In this document: one piece after another, positions 54,238 through 63,571 of the stretch | How positions within the stretch are numbered: the stretch's first letter is position 1 | Layout of the letters: the number at the start of each line of letters is the position of its first letter | The notes under the pieces: generated by a model | The model's input: only the letters and a program-made list of their open reading frames with translations | What the model was told of the DNA's origin: nothing | Databases searched by the model: none | Program-made: the position numbers and the translations under genes | Source: Streptomyces venezuelae | GTDB lineage: Bacteria; Actinomycetota; Actinomycetes; Streptomycetales; Streptomycetaceae | NCBI RefSeq assembly: GCF_008642275.1 | Contig: NZ_CP029189.1 | Coordinates: 5,996,001 to 6,060,000, forward strand | Direction: 5' to 3' | DNA length: 64,000 bases

Positions 54238-55203
54238 TCAGGACGCGACGGAGCGCTCGTACAGGGCGCGGACGCCGTCGCCGAAGCGGACGCAGTACGT
54301 GGTCTCCTCGTCCCCGCCCCCGTCGCGGCCGCCGATCACCCCGATCAGGGTGCTGCGGCCGGTCGTCACCGGGCCGCCGCTGGTGCCGTTGGGCACGTCC
54401 GCGCAGTCCAGGCGCACCTGTGTCGGTCCGGCGGGGACGGCGGTGTTCCGGCACTCCAGCGGCTGCTCGGCGTCGTTCGGATAGCCCATGAGCCGGGCCG
54501 GCGCCGGCAGTTCCGTACCGTAGTCCATGGTCAGGGCCCCGGTGACGTCCTCCAGCCGCTGCCCCGGATAGCCCGGCCGGCGCAGCCGCAGCAGGGCGAC
54601 GTCGTGGTCGGGGTCCTGGTCCTGGGCCCAGCGGGGGTCCACGTCGATGCGGGTCGGTACCCAGATGCCGTACGGGGCCACACCGTCCCGGTAGCCGGGC
54701 GCGAAGGCGAGGTTGGTGCGGAAGCCGCCGCCGTACACGCAGTGTGCGGCGGTGGCGACGAGGTCGCCCCGCGGCGAGTGGACCACGACGGCCGAGCAGT
54801 GGTGGTCGGGGTCGCCGTCGCCGCCGGGGGAGAACAGCGCGCCGACGGCGGGCTCGGCCGGGGCGGGCCGGGCCTCCAGCGGATCGGAGGGCTGCCACCC
54901 GGCGTACCGCCAGTCCGCCGAGCTGCCGCCGCCGAAGGCCCTGCCGTCGGTCGGCGGCTCCGGGTCCTCCCGCACGATCCCGTCCAGCACCGCCGCCGCC
55001 GTCCGGTCGGCCCGCTCGGGGTCCTGCTGGTAGACGCCTCGCGCCGGATCGCCGTCCGAGCGGTTCGCCGCGATGCCGCGCAGCTCCCAGGCGACGTATC
55101 CGACGCCCGCGAGGACCACGGTGCACAGGAGGCCGACGACCATGGAGCCCCGCGGGGCGGCCCCGCCCCGCTGCCGTTCCCGTTCGCCGACCCTGCCCAC
55201 CAT
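54238..55203 (-). CDS. Membrane-anchored trypsin-like serine protease
   Basis: A 321-residue protein. A short basic cytosolic head (residues 1-20) is followed by one membrane segment (MVVGLLCTVVLAGVGYVAWE, ~21-40), with no clear cleavage site. A linker and an extracellular chymotrypsin-fold domain follow. The triad is complete: His154 in TAAHC, Asp201 in PDHDVALLRL and Ser275 in NGTSGGP. Cysteine pairs (HHCSAVV with AAHC, and CADV with CRN) could form disulphides. It is divergent from the hydrolase-caspase-MoxR cassette at 55431, with 227 bases between. Co-location suggests, but does not prove, a shared role; trypsin-like proteases recur in such systems. Confidence 0.88.
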   Translation of the reverse strand: MVGRVGERERQRGGAAPRGSMVVGLLCTVVLAGVGYVAWELRGIAANRSDGDPARGVYQQDPERADRTAAAVLDGIVREDPEPPTDGRAFGGGSSADWRYAGWQPSDPLEARPAPAEPAVGALFSPGGDGDPDHHCSAVVVHSPRGDLVATAAHCVYGGGFRTNLAFAPGYRDGVAPYGIWVPTRIDVDPRWAQDQDPDHDVALLRLRRPGYPGQRLEDVTGALTMDYGTELPAPARLMGYPNDAEQPLECRNTAVPAGPTQVRLDCADVPNGTSGGPVTTGRSTLIGVIGGRDGGGDEETTYCVRFGDGVRALYERSVAS

Positions 55204-55430
55204 GTGGTTCTCCCGCTCCAGACCCGTTCAGACTCTTCGTTCGATGGGGGAGTGGCGGCCCGGGTTCCGACGGGCGGACGTGTCCGTTCTCACAGCCCCG
55301 GCCCCGGTACCCCCGCCGACGGTGCCGAAATGGCCGTCGTGCGCCGAACTCGCCTTTCCATGGCCCCTGTTACCCCCGCCGGGCTATGGTGCCGGGTCGG
55401 GGGACGACTGCGCGAGGGGGCCGGGCTGCG

Positions 55431-56729
55431 ATGCGTTTTGTCTTTGTCCACGGTACGGGGGTACGACGCGAGCGGCACGAGCGGCTGTTCGCCCTGGTCC
55501 GCGAGCGGCTGACGGGCAGATTCCACGGAGCGGCCGTCGAATCCTGCTACTGGGGCGACCGGTTCGGCGCGAGCCTCGGCGCGGGCGGCCGTTCGGTGCC
55601 GGGACGGCGCCCCGGTCCGCAGGGCGCACCCGACCCCGTGGACGCGGAGACGGCCGAGTGGGCGCTGCTGCTCGCCGACCCGCTGTGCGAGCTGCGGGTC
55701 CTGGCCGAGACGGGCTGGGCGGGCCCCGGCGGCCGGGGTGACTCCGACGACACGTACGACCAGGGCGACACGTACGACCAGGACGCCGGGTACGGCGACG
55801 CCTTCGCCATGCCCGGCGTACAGGCCGCCGGGAACCGGGTGCTCGCCCTGCTCGAAGGCCTGCCGCCCGCACCGCCGCCGACCGGGGACGAGCTCGGCGC
55901 CCTGCTGCACGGCACCGGCCTCGCCGCGGGCTTCGCCACCGCCCTGGACGCCGCCGCCGGTTCCGCCGAAGCGTCCCGGGCCGCGTCCCGCGCCGCCGGC
56001 GAGCCGCAGGCCCGCGAGCTGGCCACCACCCTCGCCCGGGCCGTGACCGCGGCGGCCCTCGCCGGCGCCGCCGACGAGGCCGACTGCACCGGCGCCGAAC
56101 GCGACCGCCTCGTCGAACTGCTGACCGCCCGCCTCGGCGGCGACGGCCGGGTTCCCGGAGCCCGCGTGGCCGCCGTCCTCGGCCGGCTCGCCCTCCGGGT
56201 CACCACCCAGCCCCTCCTCGACGCCCGGCGCGGCTCCCTCACGGCCGGCGCCACCCCGGGGCTCGGCGACATCCTGCGCTACCAGGCCCGCGGCCACGAG
56301 CTGCGGGACTTCCTGCACGCCCGGATCACCGCCGGACCGGGTCCGACCGTCCTCATCGGCCACAGCCTCGGCGGGATCGCCCTGGTGGACCTCCTCTCCT
56401 TCGCCGCCGCCCGGGGCGAGGCCGTCCCCGGGGTCGAGCTGCTGGTCACCGTCGGCTCCCAGGCCCCGTTCCTCTACGAACTGGGCGCGCTCACCGCTCT
56501 GGAAACCGGCGCGAAACTCCCCTACGGCTTCCCGCGCTGGCTGAACGTCTACGACCGGCACGACGTGCTCTCCTATCTCGCCGCACCGGTCTTCCCCGGC
56601 GACGCACGCGTCAGCGACCACGAGGTCCGCAGCCGCCAGCCGTTCCCGGCCTGCCACAGCGCCTACTGGAAACAGGACTCCCTCTACGAGCGCATCGAAC
56701 AGGCGGTGACCGGGGCGGAGACCGGGTGA
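55431..56729 (+). CDS. Alpha/beta-hydrolase (lipase-like) heading the conflict cassette
   Basis: A 432-residue cytosolic protein. Residues 2-10 (RFVFVHGTGV) give the oxyanion HG motif. The nucleophile elbow is GHSLGG with Ser312 (VLIGHSLGGIALVDLLSFAA), and a later NVYDRHDVLSYL region holds candidate Asp/His partners, as in PGAP1/lipase-type hydrolases. A low-complexity insert (DDTYDQGDTYDQDAGYGD) lies near residue 105, and an Ala/Glu-rich helical part spans 160-250. The start at ATG 55431 is inferred, since the ribosome binding site is a distant GGGGG. It overlaps the next gene by 4 bases (GTGA), so it belongs to the same operon. The likely role is an effector acting on lipid or ester substrates (inference). 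Confidence 0.75.
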   Translation: MRFVFVHGTGVRRERHERLFALVRERLTGRFHGAAVESCYWGDRFGASLGAGGRSVPGRRPGPQGAPDPVDAETAEWALLLADPLCELRVLAETGWAGPGGRGDSDDTYDQGDTYDQDAGYGDAFAMPGVQAAGNRVLALLEGLPPAPPPTGDELGALLHGTGLAAGFATALDAAAGSAEASRAASRAAGEPQARELATTLARAVTAAALAGAADEADCTGAERDRLVELLTARLGGDGRVPGARVAAVLGRLALRVTTQPLLDARRGSLTAGATPGLGDILRYQARGHELRDFLHARITAGPGPTVLIGHSLGGIALVDLLSFAAARGEAVPGVELLVTVGSQAPFLYELGALTALETGAKLPYGFPRWLNVYDRHDVLSYLAAPVFPGDARVSDHEVRSRQPFPACHSAYWKQDSLYERIEQAVTGAETG

Positions 56730-58840
56730 CTCCCGCCGACTTCCTGCCTGCGGCCCTGGGACCGCAGCGCACGTACGCGCTCGTCGCCGGGGTCGAGCGC
56801 TACGACATCAGCCACCGCTGGAACCTGCGCGGCCCGGCCCGCGACGCCCTGCGTTTCGCCCGGTGGCTGACCGGCCCCGCCGAGGTGCCGCCCGGCAACG
56901 TCCGGCTGCTGCTGTCCCCGCTCGACGATCCGGGCGCACTCGACTGGACGGACTCCCCGGCGATGACCGCCCTGCGCACCGCCTGCCGGCCGGCGACCGA
57001 GGAGAACGTGAAGTCGGCGCTGCTCGACGAACTCCCGCAGTGCGACGGCGACCTGCTCTGGATTTTCTGGGCCGGACACGGCTACCTGGGGCCGCGCCAG
57101 GAGCTGATGCTGCCCTGCTCCGACGCCCGCCCCAGCCAGATCAGGCACCTCAACCTCGACTCGGCGCTGCGCTGGTGGCGGACCGATCTCGTCAAGCAGC
57201 GCCGCTTCCCGCTCCAGGCCGCACTCGTGGACTCCTGCCGGGTCGACGCTCCCCGGGACACCCGCTGGAACTTCGGCAACACCGACTACGGCGGCGGCAG
57301 TTCGGTGCCGGGCCGGCGTCAGTTCCGGCTCTACGCCTCCCGGGAGGGCGAGGTCGCGCAGAACGACCCCGAGCGCGGAGCCGGCCGCTTCACCGAAGCC
57401 CTGCTCGGCGAACTGGGCGGACGCTCCGTACGGGAGAGCGTCAGCGGGCTGCCGGAAGCAGCCCTCAGCATCCACCGCGCCTTCCAGGAGCTGCGTGCGC
57501 GCGGTGAGGGCTGGCAGCTGCCGCAGTTCATCGTCGACCGGGACTGGGACGCCTGCTCGTTCCTCGACGACGGCCTGTCCCCGGCCGCCCTGCCCCGGGC
57601 CGCCAAGCTCGACCAGGCGGCCTGGGACGGGCTGGGCGAGCTCTTCGAGGGCCGCGAGCTGCCACGCTGCGCCTACGAGGCCTACGCCTGGGCGTTCAAG
57701 GCGGCCGGCTGCACCACCCCGGCGCACGGCGGCCTGCCGGGAGACGGCCTGCTGGAGGTGGTGCAGGACCTGGACGAGCGGCAGGGCGGGCCCGGAGGAA
57801 TGCCCCTGGCGGTGCCCTTCGTACGGTTCCTCGCGGACCGGGCCGGTGCCGCGGGAGACGCACCGTGGGCGGCCCGGCTCGGAGACTGGGTACGGGCCAC
57901 CCGCGAGCGGCTCGCCCTGCCGGTGCTGCCACCGCCGCCGCCTCCGGTGCGCCAGGTGGTCGTCCACGTCCGGCTGGAGACACCGCCGGGCGGGGAGCCG
58001 GGCTACCTGGCCCGGATGTGGCTGCGCGGCGAACGGACCCGGCACATATGGGAGTCGGAGGACGCTCCGCTCGCCCTGGACGGGGTACGGGAGGAGCTCG
58101 TGCGGCAACTCGCCCTGATCGGGGCCGCGTCGGAGGGCGGCGGCGAGGACGGCGGGACCGGCGGCGAGAGCGGCGGCGGGGCCGGACGGCGGGCGTACGC
58201 CGCGGTGGACCGCATCGACTTCCACGTGCCGTACGAGCTGCTCGACGCCGGCTTCGACCAGTGGCCGGTGCCCCGCGGCCCGGCCGGCCGGCACCGCGCC
58301 CTCGGCCTGCTCCACCAGGTGGTGGTGCGCTGCCCGCAGGAGCGGGCGGACACCCGGGCCGAGTGGCACGGCACCTGGCGCTGGCTGCACGCCCAGGGAG
58401 GTCGGCACGCCGACGCGGTCCGGGTGGTCACGGACGAGGAGGTCACCGACGCGCTCGGGATGGAGCTGGCCGCCCAGCCGCCGCCCGCCTGCGTCCTCGC
58501 GCACACCACGGCGGCCCCGCACGCCGGGCTGCTGGAGGCCGTCGTCGAAGGCGGGCTCCCGGTGGCGGTGTGGCGGCGCGGGGGCGGCCTGCCCGTGCCC
58601 GCCCTCCTCGACCTGCTGGCTCCGGCCGGGCCGGACGGCCGCCCCGATCCCGGCGCACTGGACGTACTGGCCCTGCCCGCACGCGTACGGGAGGTACGCC
58701 GGGCGGCCGCCGCAGCCGTCGCGGCCGCGGGTGCCGCCGGGGGAGCCGGTCGCGCCGGTCAACCCTCCACAGAGGGAGACCAGTTGGTGCTGCTGTGGGA
58801 CGATCCCGACGACATGCCGGGCCTCCGGTCCCTGGCCTGA
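56726..58840 (+). CDS. Caspase-VMAP-C effector protein of a vWA-MoxR-associated conflict system
   Basis: A 704-residue protein. Residues ~14-240 are a caspase-like (C14) domain with an intact dyad: His118 in LLWIFWAGHGYLG and Cys171 in LQAALVDSCRVDAP. Residues ~290-400 are helical and resemble an effector-associated linker. Residues ~405-690 match the VMAP-C (vWA-MoxR-associated protein C-terminal) region: QVVVHVRLETPPGGEPGYLA, then FHVPYELLDAGFDQWPVP, then LGLLHQVVVRC, then GLPVAVWRRG. In described ternary systems VMAP proteins are the lethal effectors, held in check by MoxR and vWA partners. It is coupled to the hydrolase upstream (GTGA overlap). The MoxR gene follows after about 46 bases. 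Confidence 0.8.
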   Translation: MTPADFLPAALGPQRTYALVAGVERYDISHRWNLRGPARDALRFARWLTGPAEVPPGNVRLLLSPLDDPGALDWTDSPAMTALRTACRPATEENVKSALLDELPQCDGDLLWIFWAGHGYLGPRQELMLPCSDARPSQIRHLNLDSALRWWRTDLVKQRRFPLQAALVDSCRVDAPRDTRWNFGNTDYGGGSSVPGRRQFRLYASREGEVAQNDPERGAGRFTEALLGELGGRSVRESVSGLPEAALSIHRAFQELRARGEGWQLPQFIVDRDWDACSFLDDGLSPAALPRAAKLDQAAWDGLGELFEGRELPRCAYEAYAWAFKAAGCTTPAHGGLPGDGLLEVVQDLDERQGGPGGMPLAVPFVRFLADRAGAAGDAPWAARLGDWVRATRERLALPVLPPPPPPVRQVVVHVRLETPPGGEPGYLARMWLRGERTRHIWESEDAPLALDGVREELVRQLALIGAASEGGGEDGGTGGESGGGAGRRAYAAVDRIDFHVPYELLDAGFDQWPVPRGPAGRHRALGLLHQVVVRCPQERADTRAEWHGTWRWLHAQGGRHADAVRVVTDEEVTDALGMELAAQPPPACVLAHTTAAPHAGLLEAVVEGGLPVAVWRRGGGLPVPALLDLLAPAGPDGRPDPGALDVLALPARVREVRRAAAAAVAAAGAAGGAGRAGQPSTEGDQLVLLWDDPDDMPGLRSLA

Positions 58841-58886
58841 CCCCGACCACCGACCGACGGCGGAACCGAAGATGGAGGCAGAGGCA

Positions 58887-59960
58887 GTGGCGAAGGACTG
58901 GTGGCTGTACCACGGGACCGGCGAGGGCGCGGACCGGCGTGCCCGCCTGGAGGCCGGAGTCCCGCCACCCTGGCGGGACTTCACCGGCACCCCCGACCCC
59001 GGATACGCTCCGCCCGGGTGCGCGGGAGCGGCCTGGGAGCGCACCTGGCGGCGCGGCGAGGGCTACGTACCCGACGAGCCGGAGAAGGACGTCGTCAACA
59101 CGGCCCTGCACCTGCGCAGGCCGCTGCTCGTCACCGGTAAGCCGGGCGTCGGCAAGTCCACGCTCGCCCACAGCATCGCCGCCGACCTGAACCTGGGGCC
59201 CGTACTGCACTGGCCGATCACCAGCCGGACCGTACTGCGGGACGGGCTGTACCTGTACGACGCCATCGGCCGCCTCCAGGAGGCCGGGCTGGAGCAGCTG
59301 CGCACACCGGGCGCACGGCCCGACGCGGCCGTCCCCGTACCCGTACCCTCGCAGGACCCGCCCTCCGCCCCCTCGATCTCCCGCTATCTGCGCCTCGGGC
59401 CCCTCGGTACCGCCCTGCTCCCCCAGGACCGCCCCCGCGTGCTGCTCGTCGACGAGATCGACAAGAGCGACATCGACCTCCCCGGCGACCTCCTCACCGT
59501 CTTCGAGGACGGCGGCTTCCTGATCCCCGAACTCGCCCGCCTCGCCCAGGAGGACCCCACCGTCGCCATCGGCACCGACGACGACCCCGACGCGGCCGTC
59601 CGGATCACGCAGGGCCGCGTCCAGTGCCGCTACTTCCCCGTCGTCGTCCTCACCAGCAACGGCGAACGCGACTTCCCGCCCGCCTTCCTGCGCCGCTGCG
59701 TCCGCCTCCACCTGGAGCCGCCCGGGCCGGACAAGCTCGCCCGCATCGTGCGCCGCCGGCTCGGCGTCGACATCGAATCCGGAGAGGAGTACCAGGACCT
59801 CGTCCAGGCCTTCCTCGACCGTGGCGAGGACGGCGACCTGGCCACCGACCAGCTCCTCAACGCCATCCAGCTGCGCCTCGCCGGCGCCTGGTCCGCGCCC
59901 GCGGACCGCGAACGCTTCCTCGCCACCGTCATGCAGCACCTGACCGGGCCCACGGCGTGA
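58887..59960 (+). CDS. MoxR-type AAA+ ATPase of the conflict cassette
   Basis: A 357-residue ATPase. Walker A is GKPGVGKST (Lys90) and Walker B is VLLVDEIDKSDIDLPG (Asp189, Glu190). The sensor-1 region reads VVLTSNGERDFPPAFLRRC, including the arginine-finger-like RRC. The N-terminus (KDWWLYHGTGEGADRRARLE) is typical of this subgroup, which has two short motifs before the AAA core. The GTG at 58887 is preferred because GGAGG lies 8 bases before it; an ATG at 58872 is also in frame. MoxR ATPases remodel or assemble their vWA partners with ATP. It overlaps the next gene by 4 bases. Confidence 0.88.
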   Translation: MAKDWWLYHGTGEGADRRARLEAGVPPPWRDFTGTPDPGYAPPGCAGAAWERTWRRGEGYVPDEPEKDVVNTALHLRRPLLVTGKPGVGKSTLAHSIAADLNLGPVLHWPITSRTVLRDGLYLYDAIGRLQEAGLEQLRTPGARPDAAVPVPVPSQDPPSAPSISRYLRLGPLGTALLPQDRPRVLLVDEIDKSDIDLPGDLLTVFEDGGFLIPELARLAQEDPTVAIGTDDDPDAAVRITQGRVQCRYFPVVVLTSNGERDFPPAFLRRCVRLHLEPPGPDKLARIVRRRLGVDIESGEEYQDLVQAFLDRGEDGDLATDQLLNAIQLRLAGAWSAPADRERFLATVMQHLTGPTA

Positions 59961-62900
59961 TCGAGAAGCTGCTCGCGGCCCTCGCCGACGGCGCCGACGG
60001 CAGCGCCCCGAACACCGGCATCGGGGCGGAGGAGATCGCCGACATCCTGTGGCTGGCGGCCCGGGTGGACCCGGGCCGCGCGGCCCGCCCGCCCGGTGCG
60101 CCCGGCGCGTTTGGCGCGGAGCCGCCGGGAGGGCAGCCTCCCCCCTCCGCCGCCCGTCCGCCCGGGCCCGGCCCGGCGCCGGAGACGGACGCCCGCGGCG
60201 GCGAACCGGCCGTCCAGCTCTTCCCGGCCGCCCGGCGCGACCCCGCCGGGAAGCCGGACGACGGCGGCGCCGAACGCCGGGGCTCACCCCTGCGACTGCC
60301 GCGCGCCGCCTCCCTCGACGACCCGCTCGCCCTGATGCGCTCCATGCGGCCCGTCGGGAGGCGCTCCATCGGCGGCCCGGGAGAGGAACTGGACGAGCAG
60401 CTCACCGTGGAACGCAGCATCGAACGGATGGTGACGACCCCGGTCCTGCGCCCCGCCGAGAGCCGCTGGCTGGACCTGGCCCTGGTCGTCGACACCCACC
60501 GCTCCATGCTGCTCTGGTCCGACCACGTGGACGAGCTCCGCCGCGTCCTGACCCGCAGCGGGGTCTTCCGCGACGTGCGTACCTGGCAGCTGACCGGCAC
60601 CGGTCCCGGCGGCACCCCGAGGGTCACCCGCGGCCACGGCGGCCCGCCCCGCAACCCCCTGGAACTGGCCGACCCGGCGGGCCGCCGCCTGATCCTCGTA
60701 CTCTCCGACACCGTGGCGGGCGGCTGGCGCGAGGCCCCGGTGCAGGGCATGCTCCGCCACTGGTGCGCGCACAACGCCGTCGCCGTACTGAACGTCCTGC
60801 CCGAACGGCTCTGGACGCGCGGCGCCGTCCGGCCCGTCCCCTACGCCGTCCGCGCCGACCGGCCGGCCGCCGCCACGCGTTCCTGGCAGCGGATCCCGGC
60901 GGCCCGCCGCGCCCGCGCCGGCCGCCGGGCCGCCGCACCGGCCGTCGTCCCGGTGGTCGGTGTCGCCTCCGGCAGCCTGGCCCGGCTGGTCCGGGTGGTC
61001 TCCGGGGACGGCCGGTGGCGGCGCCTCGCCTGCCTGCGCCTGGACCCGGAACCCGCCGCCGCGGGTGCCGCGGAGGATCAGGCCCCCGGTGGCCGCAGCG
61101 CCCTGGAGGTGGTGGAGGACTTCCGCGCGCACGCCTCCCCGACGGCCCAGCAGCTCGCCGCCCACCTGGCCGCCGTACCGCTGACCCTGCCGGTGATGAC
61201 CCTGGTCCGGCGCTCCCTGCTGCGCGACTCGGAACACGGCCACCTCGCCGAAGTCGCCCTCGGCGGCCTCTTCGAGGCCTGGGAGGACGAACAGGACCCG
61301 GAGGAGACCGAGTTCGAGTTCCTGCCCGGGGTACGGGAGGTGCTGCTCGGCTCGCAGCTGCGCGGGGACGTGGCCGCCGTACGGGAGCTGGTGCGCCGCC
61401 GCGTCTGGGAGTTCGTGTCCCGCAACCGGCGTACCGGCCCGGACTTCTCCGCGACCCGGGTCACCACGGGAGGCGCGGGCCGCCGCCGCGTGGCGGAAGG
61501 AGCCCTGCCGTTCGCGACGCGGCCGCCCGCGGACCCGGGCCTGGCCGCCCGGGTCGTCCGGGTCCGCCACGACACGATGCCGGAGCCGCAGGAGGTCGGC
61601 ACGCTGCTGACGCCGAGGCTGGTCCTGACGGTCGGGGACACGCTGCTGCCCGCGGGCGCGTCGGCCTGGGCACGCCCCGGTGACCGGGAGGTGCCCTGCC
61701 GCACGGTCTGGTGGGACGACGCGGTGCCCCGGATGCTGCTGCTGGAGGCCGACGAGGACCTGGTGGATCCGGCCGTCTGCGCCGAGCCGCTTTCCTGGCT
61801 GCCCGCGGACCACCCGTTGGCCCGGGTCCGGATCGACGGCCGCACGGATCAGGGGGACCCCGCCGCCCTGACGGGCGAAGTGGTCCCGCACGACGGTGAC
61901 CTCAACGGCGAGATCGTGCGGCTGTCCACGGAGCCGGAGAGCTGGACGCACTACCGGGGCGGCCCGGTCTCCCGGGACGGCGCACTGGTCGGTGTGGTCC
62001 ACACGGTCGCGCCCAACCGCCTGGTGTTCCTGCTGACGGACGCCCTGATGGAACAGCCGGGCTTCCGCGCCGTGCTGGAGGGCTCCCGGCGGGCGCAGGG
62101 GCCCGCCGCCGAGGCGGACGCGGTGGCCCGGGTGTGTCTGGCCGTACGGCCCGGAGCAGACGGCGCGTACCCGATCGGGAGCTCGCCCTACGCCGAGACG
62201 CGCGACATGCTCGTCGAGCTCATGTCGCGCGCCGGTGTCGGGGGGCGGCTGACCGGCGGCGAGGGGGACACGCCGTTCCTCGTCGCGCTGGACGCTCCGG
62301 GCGCCCACGCCCGGGCCGGCCGGCTCCTGTCCGCGCTGCGCGCCGTCATGACCGGCTACGGGGACCGGCGGACGGACGGTCTCCACCCCTCCCTGGCCGT
62401 GGCCGTGGGGACCGGGACGGCGGAGAGCGAGCGCCTGGTACGGCACCCGGTGATCGCCGATCTGCTGCGGCTGACCGTGCCCTCCGGGTCGCTCGTCCTC
62501 GCGCTCTCCCGCCGGCTCCACGATGATCTGGGCGGCCTGTTCGGCTTTCCCGCCCGGCTGCGGCTGGAGCGGGTGGGCGCCCCGGACGAGGGCTGGGTCT
62601 GCGCCGACGACCATCCCCCGACGGAAGTCCTCGGGCAGGTACTGACGGAGGCCGACGCGCTCCTGGACACGGCCGTCGGCTGGCCGACCTGCGGGCTCGA
62701 TGCCTCGGAGGCCGAGCCGTGGACCTGCATCGGGATTCGGCTGCCCGGGTACGAACGGTGCCTGGCGCATCTGGGGGCCGAGGAACAGCGGGAGTACCTC
62801 GCCACCCTGGAGCCGGGTGCGCCGCTGGACTTCCGGGGCACCACCTTCGACCACGGTCTGCTCCCGCGCCTGCTCACGGCGCTGGAGTCCGGGACCCGGG

Positions 62901-63556
62901 GATCCGTGCGGCTCGGCCCGGCGTCCTTCGAGCGGGCGTACTTCGTGGACTCCTGGAACAGGGCGGACATCGAGTTCGTGGACCGTGCCTCCTTCGTCCG
63001 GACCGTTTTCGGGGGCCGGGCCGGTTTCACGGGAGCCACCTTCGGCGGGACGGTCTCCCTCGACGGCGCCGTGTTCCAGCACGTCGGTGACTTCGACCGG
63101 AGCCGCTTCCACCGCACCGCGACCTTCCGCCGGACGCGATTTCGCGGTGCGGCGGGATTCAAGGACGCGGAGTTCCTCGCCGACGTCTCCTTCGGCCGGG
63201 CCGTGCTGCAGGCCTCCGCGGACCTGAACGGGATGCGGGTGGCCGGGACGGCGGACTTCTCCCACGCCGTCTTCCGCGGCCTCGCCGGGATGAGCGCGAC
63301 CGGTTTCGCGGGAGCCGTCTCCTTCGCGTCGGCGGTGTGGGAGCGCGGTCTCCTCTCCACCGGGGCGGTGTTCGAAGGCCCCGCTGACTTCGCGCATGCC
63401 GCGTTCCGCGGCCGGGTCCGTTTCGAGGGCGTCCTCTTCGAAGCGGACTCGATCGTCGGGCAGCTCTCCTCGGTCGCCCCGCCGGACCGCTGGGCCTGCG
63501 TCCGGCGCTCGGACGGGACCTGGGACATCCGGCTGCTCGACGCCGGGGACGGCTGA
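59957..63556 (+). CDS. SAV_2336-type protein: vWA-like, trypsin-like, cyclase-like and pentapeptide-repeat regions
   Basis: A 1199-residue multidomain protein from GTG 59957 (overlapping the MoxR stop). Residues ~1-60 match the SAV_2336 N-terminal domain. A Pro-rich linker follows. A vWA-like domain (~165-340) has D179-T-H-R-S183 in place of the MIDAS DxSxS, so it is degenerate. A helical region runs to ~520. A chymotrypsin-like fold follows (~532-700, GTLLTPRLVLTVGDTLL and HYRGGPVSRDGALVGVV) in which His and Ser are lost, so it is probably inactive. A region at ~715-890 resembles adenylate-cyclase-like effector domains (PSLAVAVGTGTAESERLVRH, then LVLALSRRLHDDL). The last ~240 residues are pentapeptide repeats (A(D/N)Fxx type). 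Likely a sensor or scaffold of the cassette. Confidence 0.7.
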   Translation: MIEKLLAALADGADGSAPNTGIGAEEIADILWLAARVDPGRAARPPGAPGAFGAEPPGGQPPPSAARPPGPGPAPETDARGGEPAVQLFPAARRDPAGKPDDGGAERRGSPLRLPRAASLDDPLALMRSMRPVGRRSIGGPGEELDEQLTVERSIERMVTTPVLRPAESRWLDLALVVDTHRSMLLWSDHVDELRRVLTRSGVFRDVRTWQLTGTGPGGTPRVTRGHGGPPRNPLELADPAGRRLILVLSDTVAGGWREAPVQGMLRHWCAHNAVAVLNVLPERLWTRGAVRPVPYAVRADRPAAATRSWQRIPAARRARAGRRAAAPAVVPVVGVASGSLARLVRVVSGDGRWRRLACLRLDPEPAAAGAAEDQAPGGRSALEVVEDFRAHASPTAQQLAAHLAAVPLTLPVMTLVRRSLLRDSEHGHLAEVALGGLFEAWEDEQDPEETEFEFLPGVREVLLGSQLRGDVAAVRELVRRRVWEFVSRNRRTGPDFSATRVTTGGAGRRRVAEGALPFATRPPADPGLAARVVRVRHDTMPEPQEVGTLLTPRLVLTVGDTLLPAGASAWARPGDREVPCRTVWWDDAVPRMLLLEADEDLVDPAVCAEPLSWLPADHPLARVRIDGRTDQGDPAALTGEVVPHDGDLNGEIVRLSTEPESWTHYRGGPVSRDGALVGVVHTVAPNRLVFLLTDALMEQPGFRAVLEGSRRAQGPAAEADAVARVCLAVRPGADGAYPIGSSPYAETRDMLVELMSRAGVGGRLTGGEGDTPFLVALDAPGAHARAGRLLSALRAVMTGYGDRRTDGLHPSLAVAVGTGTAESERLVRHPVIADLLRLTVPSGSLVLALSRRLHDDLGGLFGFPARLRLERVGAPDEGWVCADDHPPTEVLGQVLTEADALLDTAVGWPTCGLDASEAEPWTCIGIRLPGYERCLAHLGAEEQREYLATLEPGAPLDFRGTTFDHGLLPRLLTALESGTRGSVRLGPASFERAYFVDSWNRADIEFVDRASFVRTVFGGRAGFTGATFGGTVSLDGAVFQHVGDFDRSRFHRTATFRRTRFRGAAGFKDAEFLADVSFGRAVLQASADLNGMRVAGTADFSHAVFRGLAGMSATGFAGAVSFASAVWERGLLSTGAVFEGPADFAHAAFRGRVRFEGVLFEADSIVGQLSSVAPPDRWACVRRSDGTWDIRLLDAGDG

Positions 63557-63571
63557 GGGTGCTCCCGAGCC

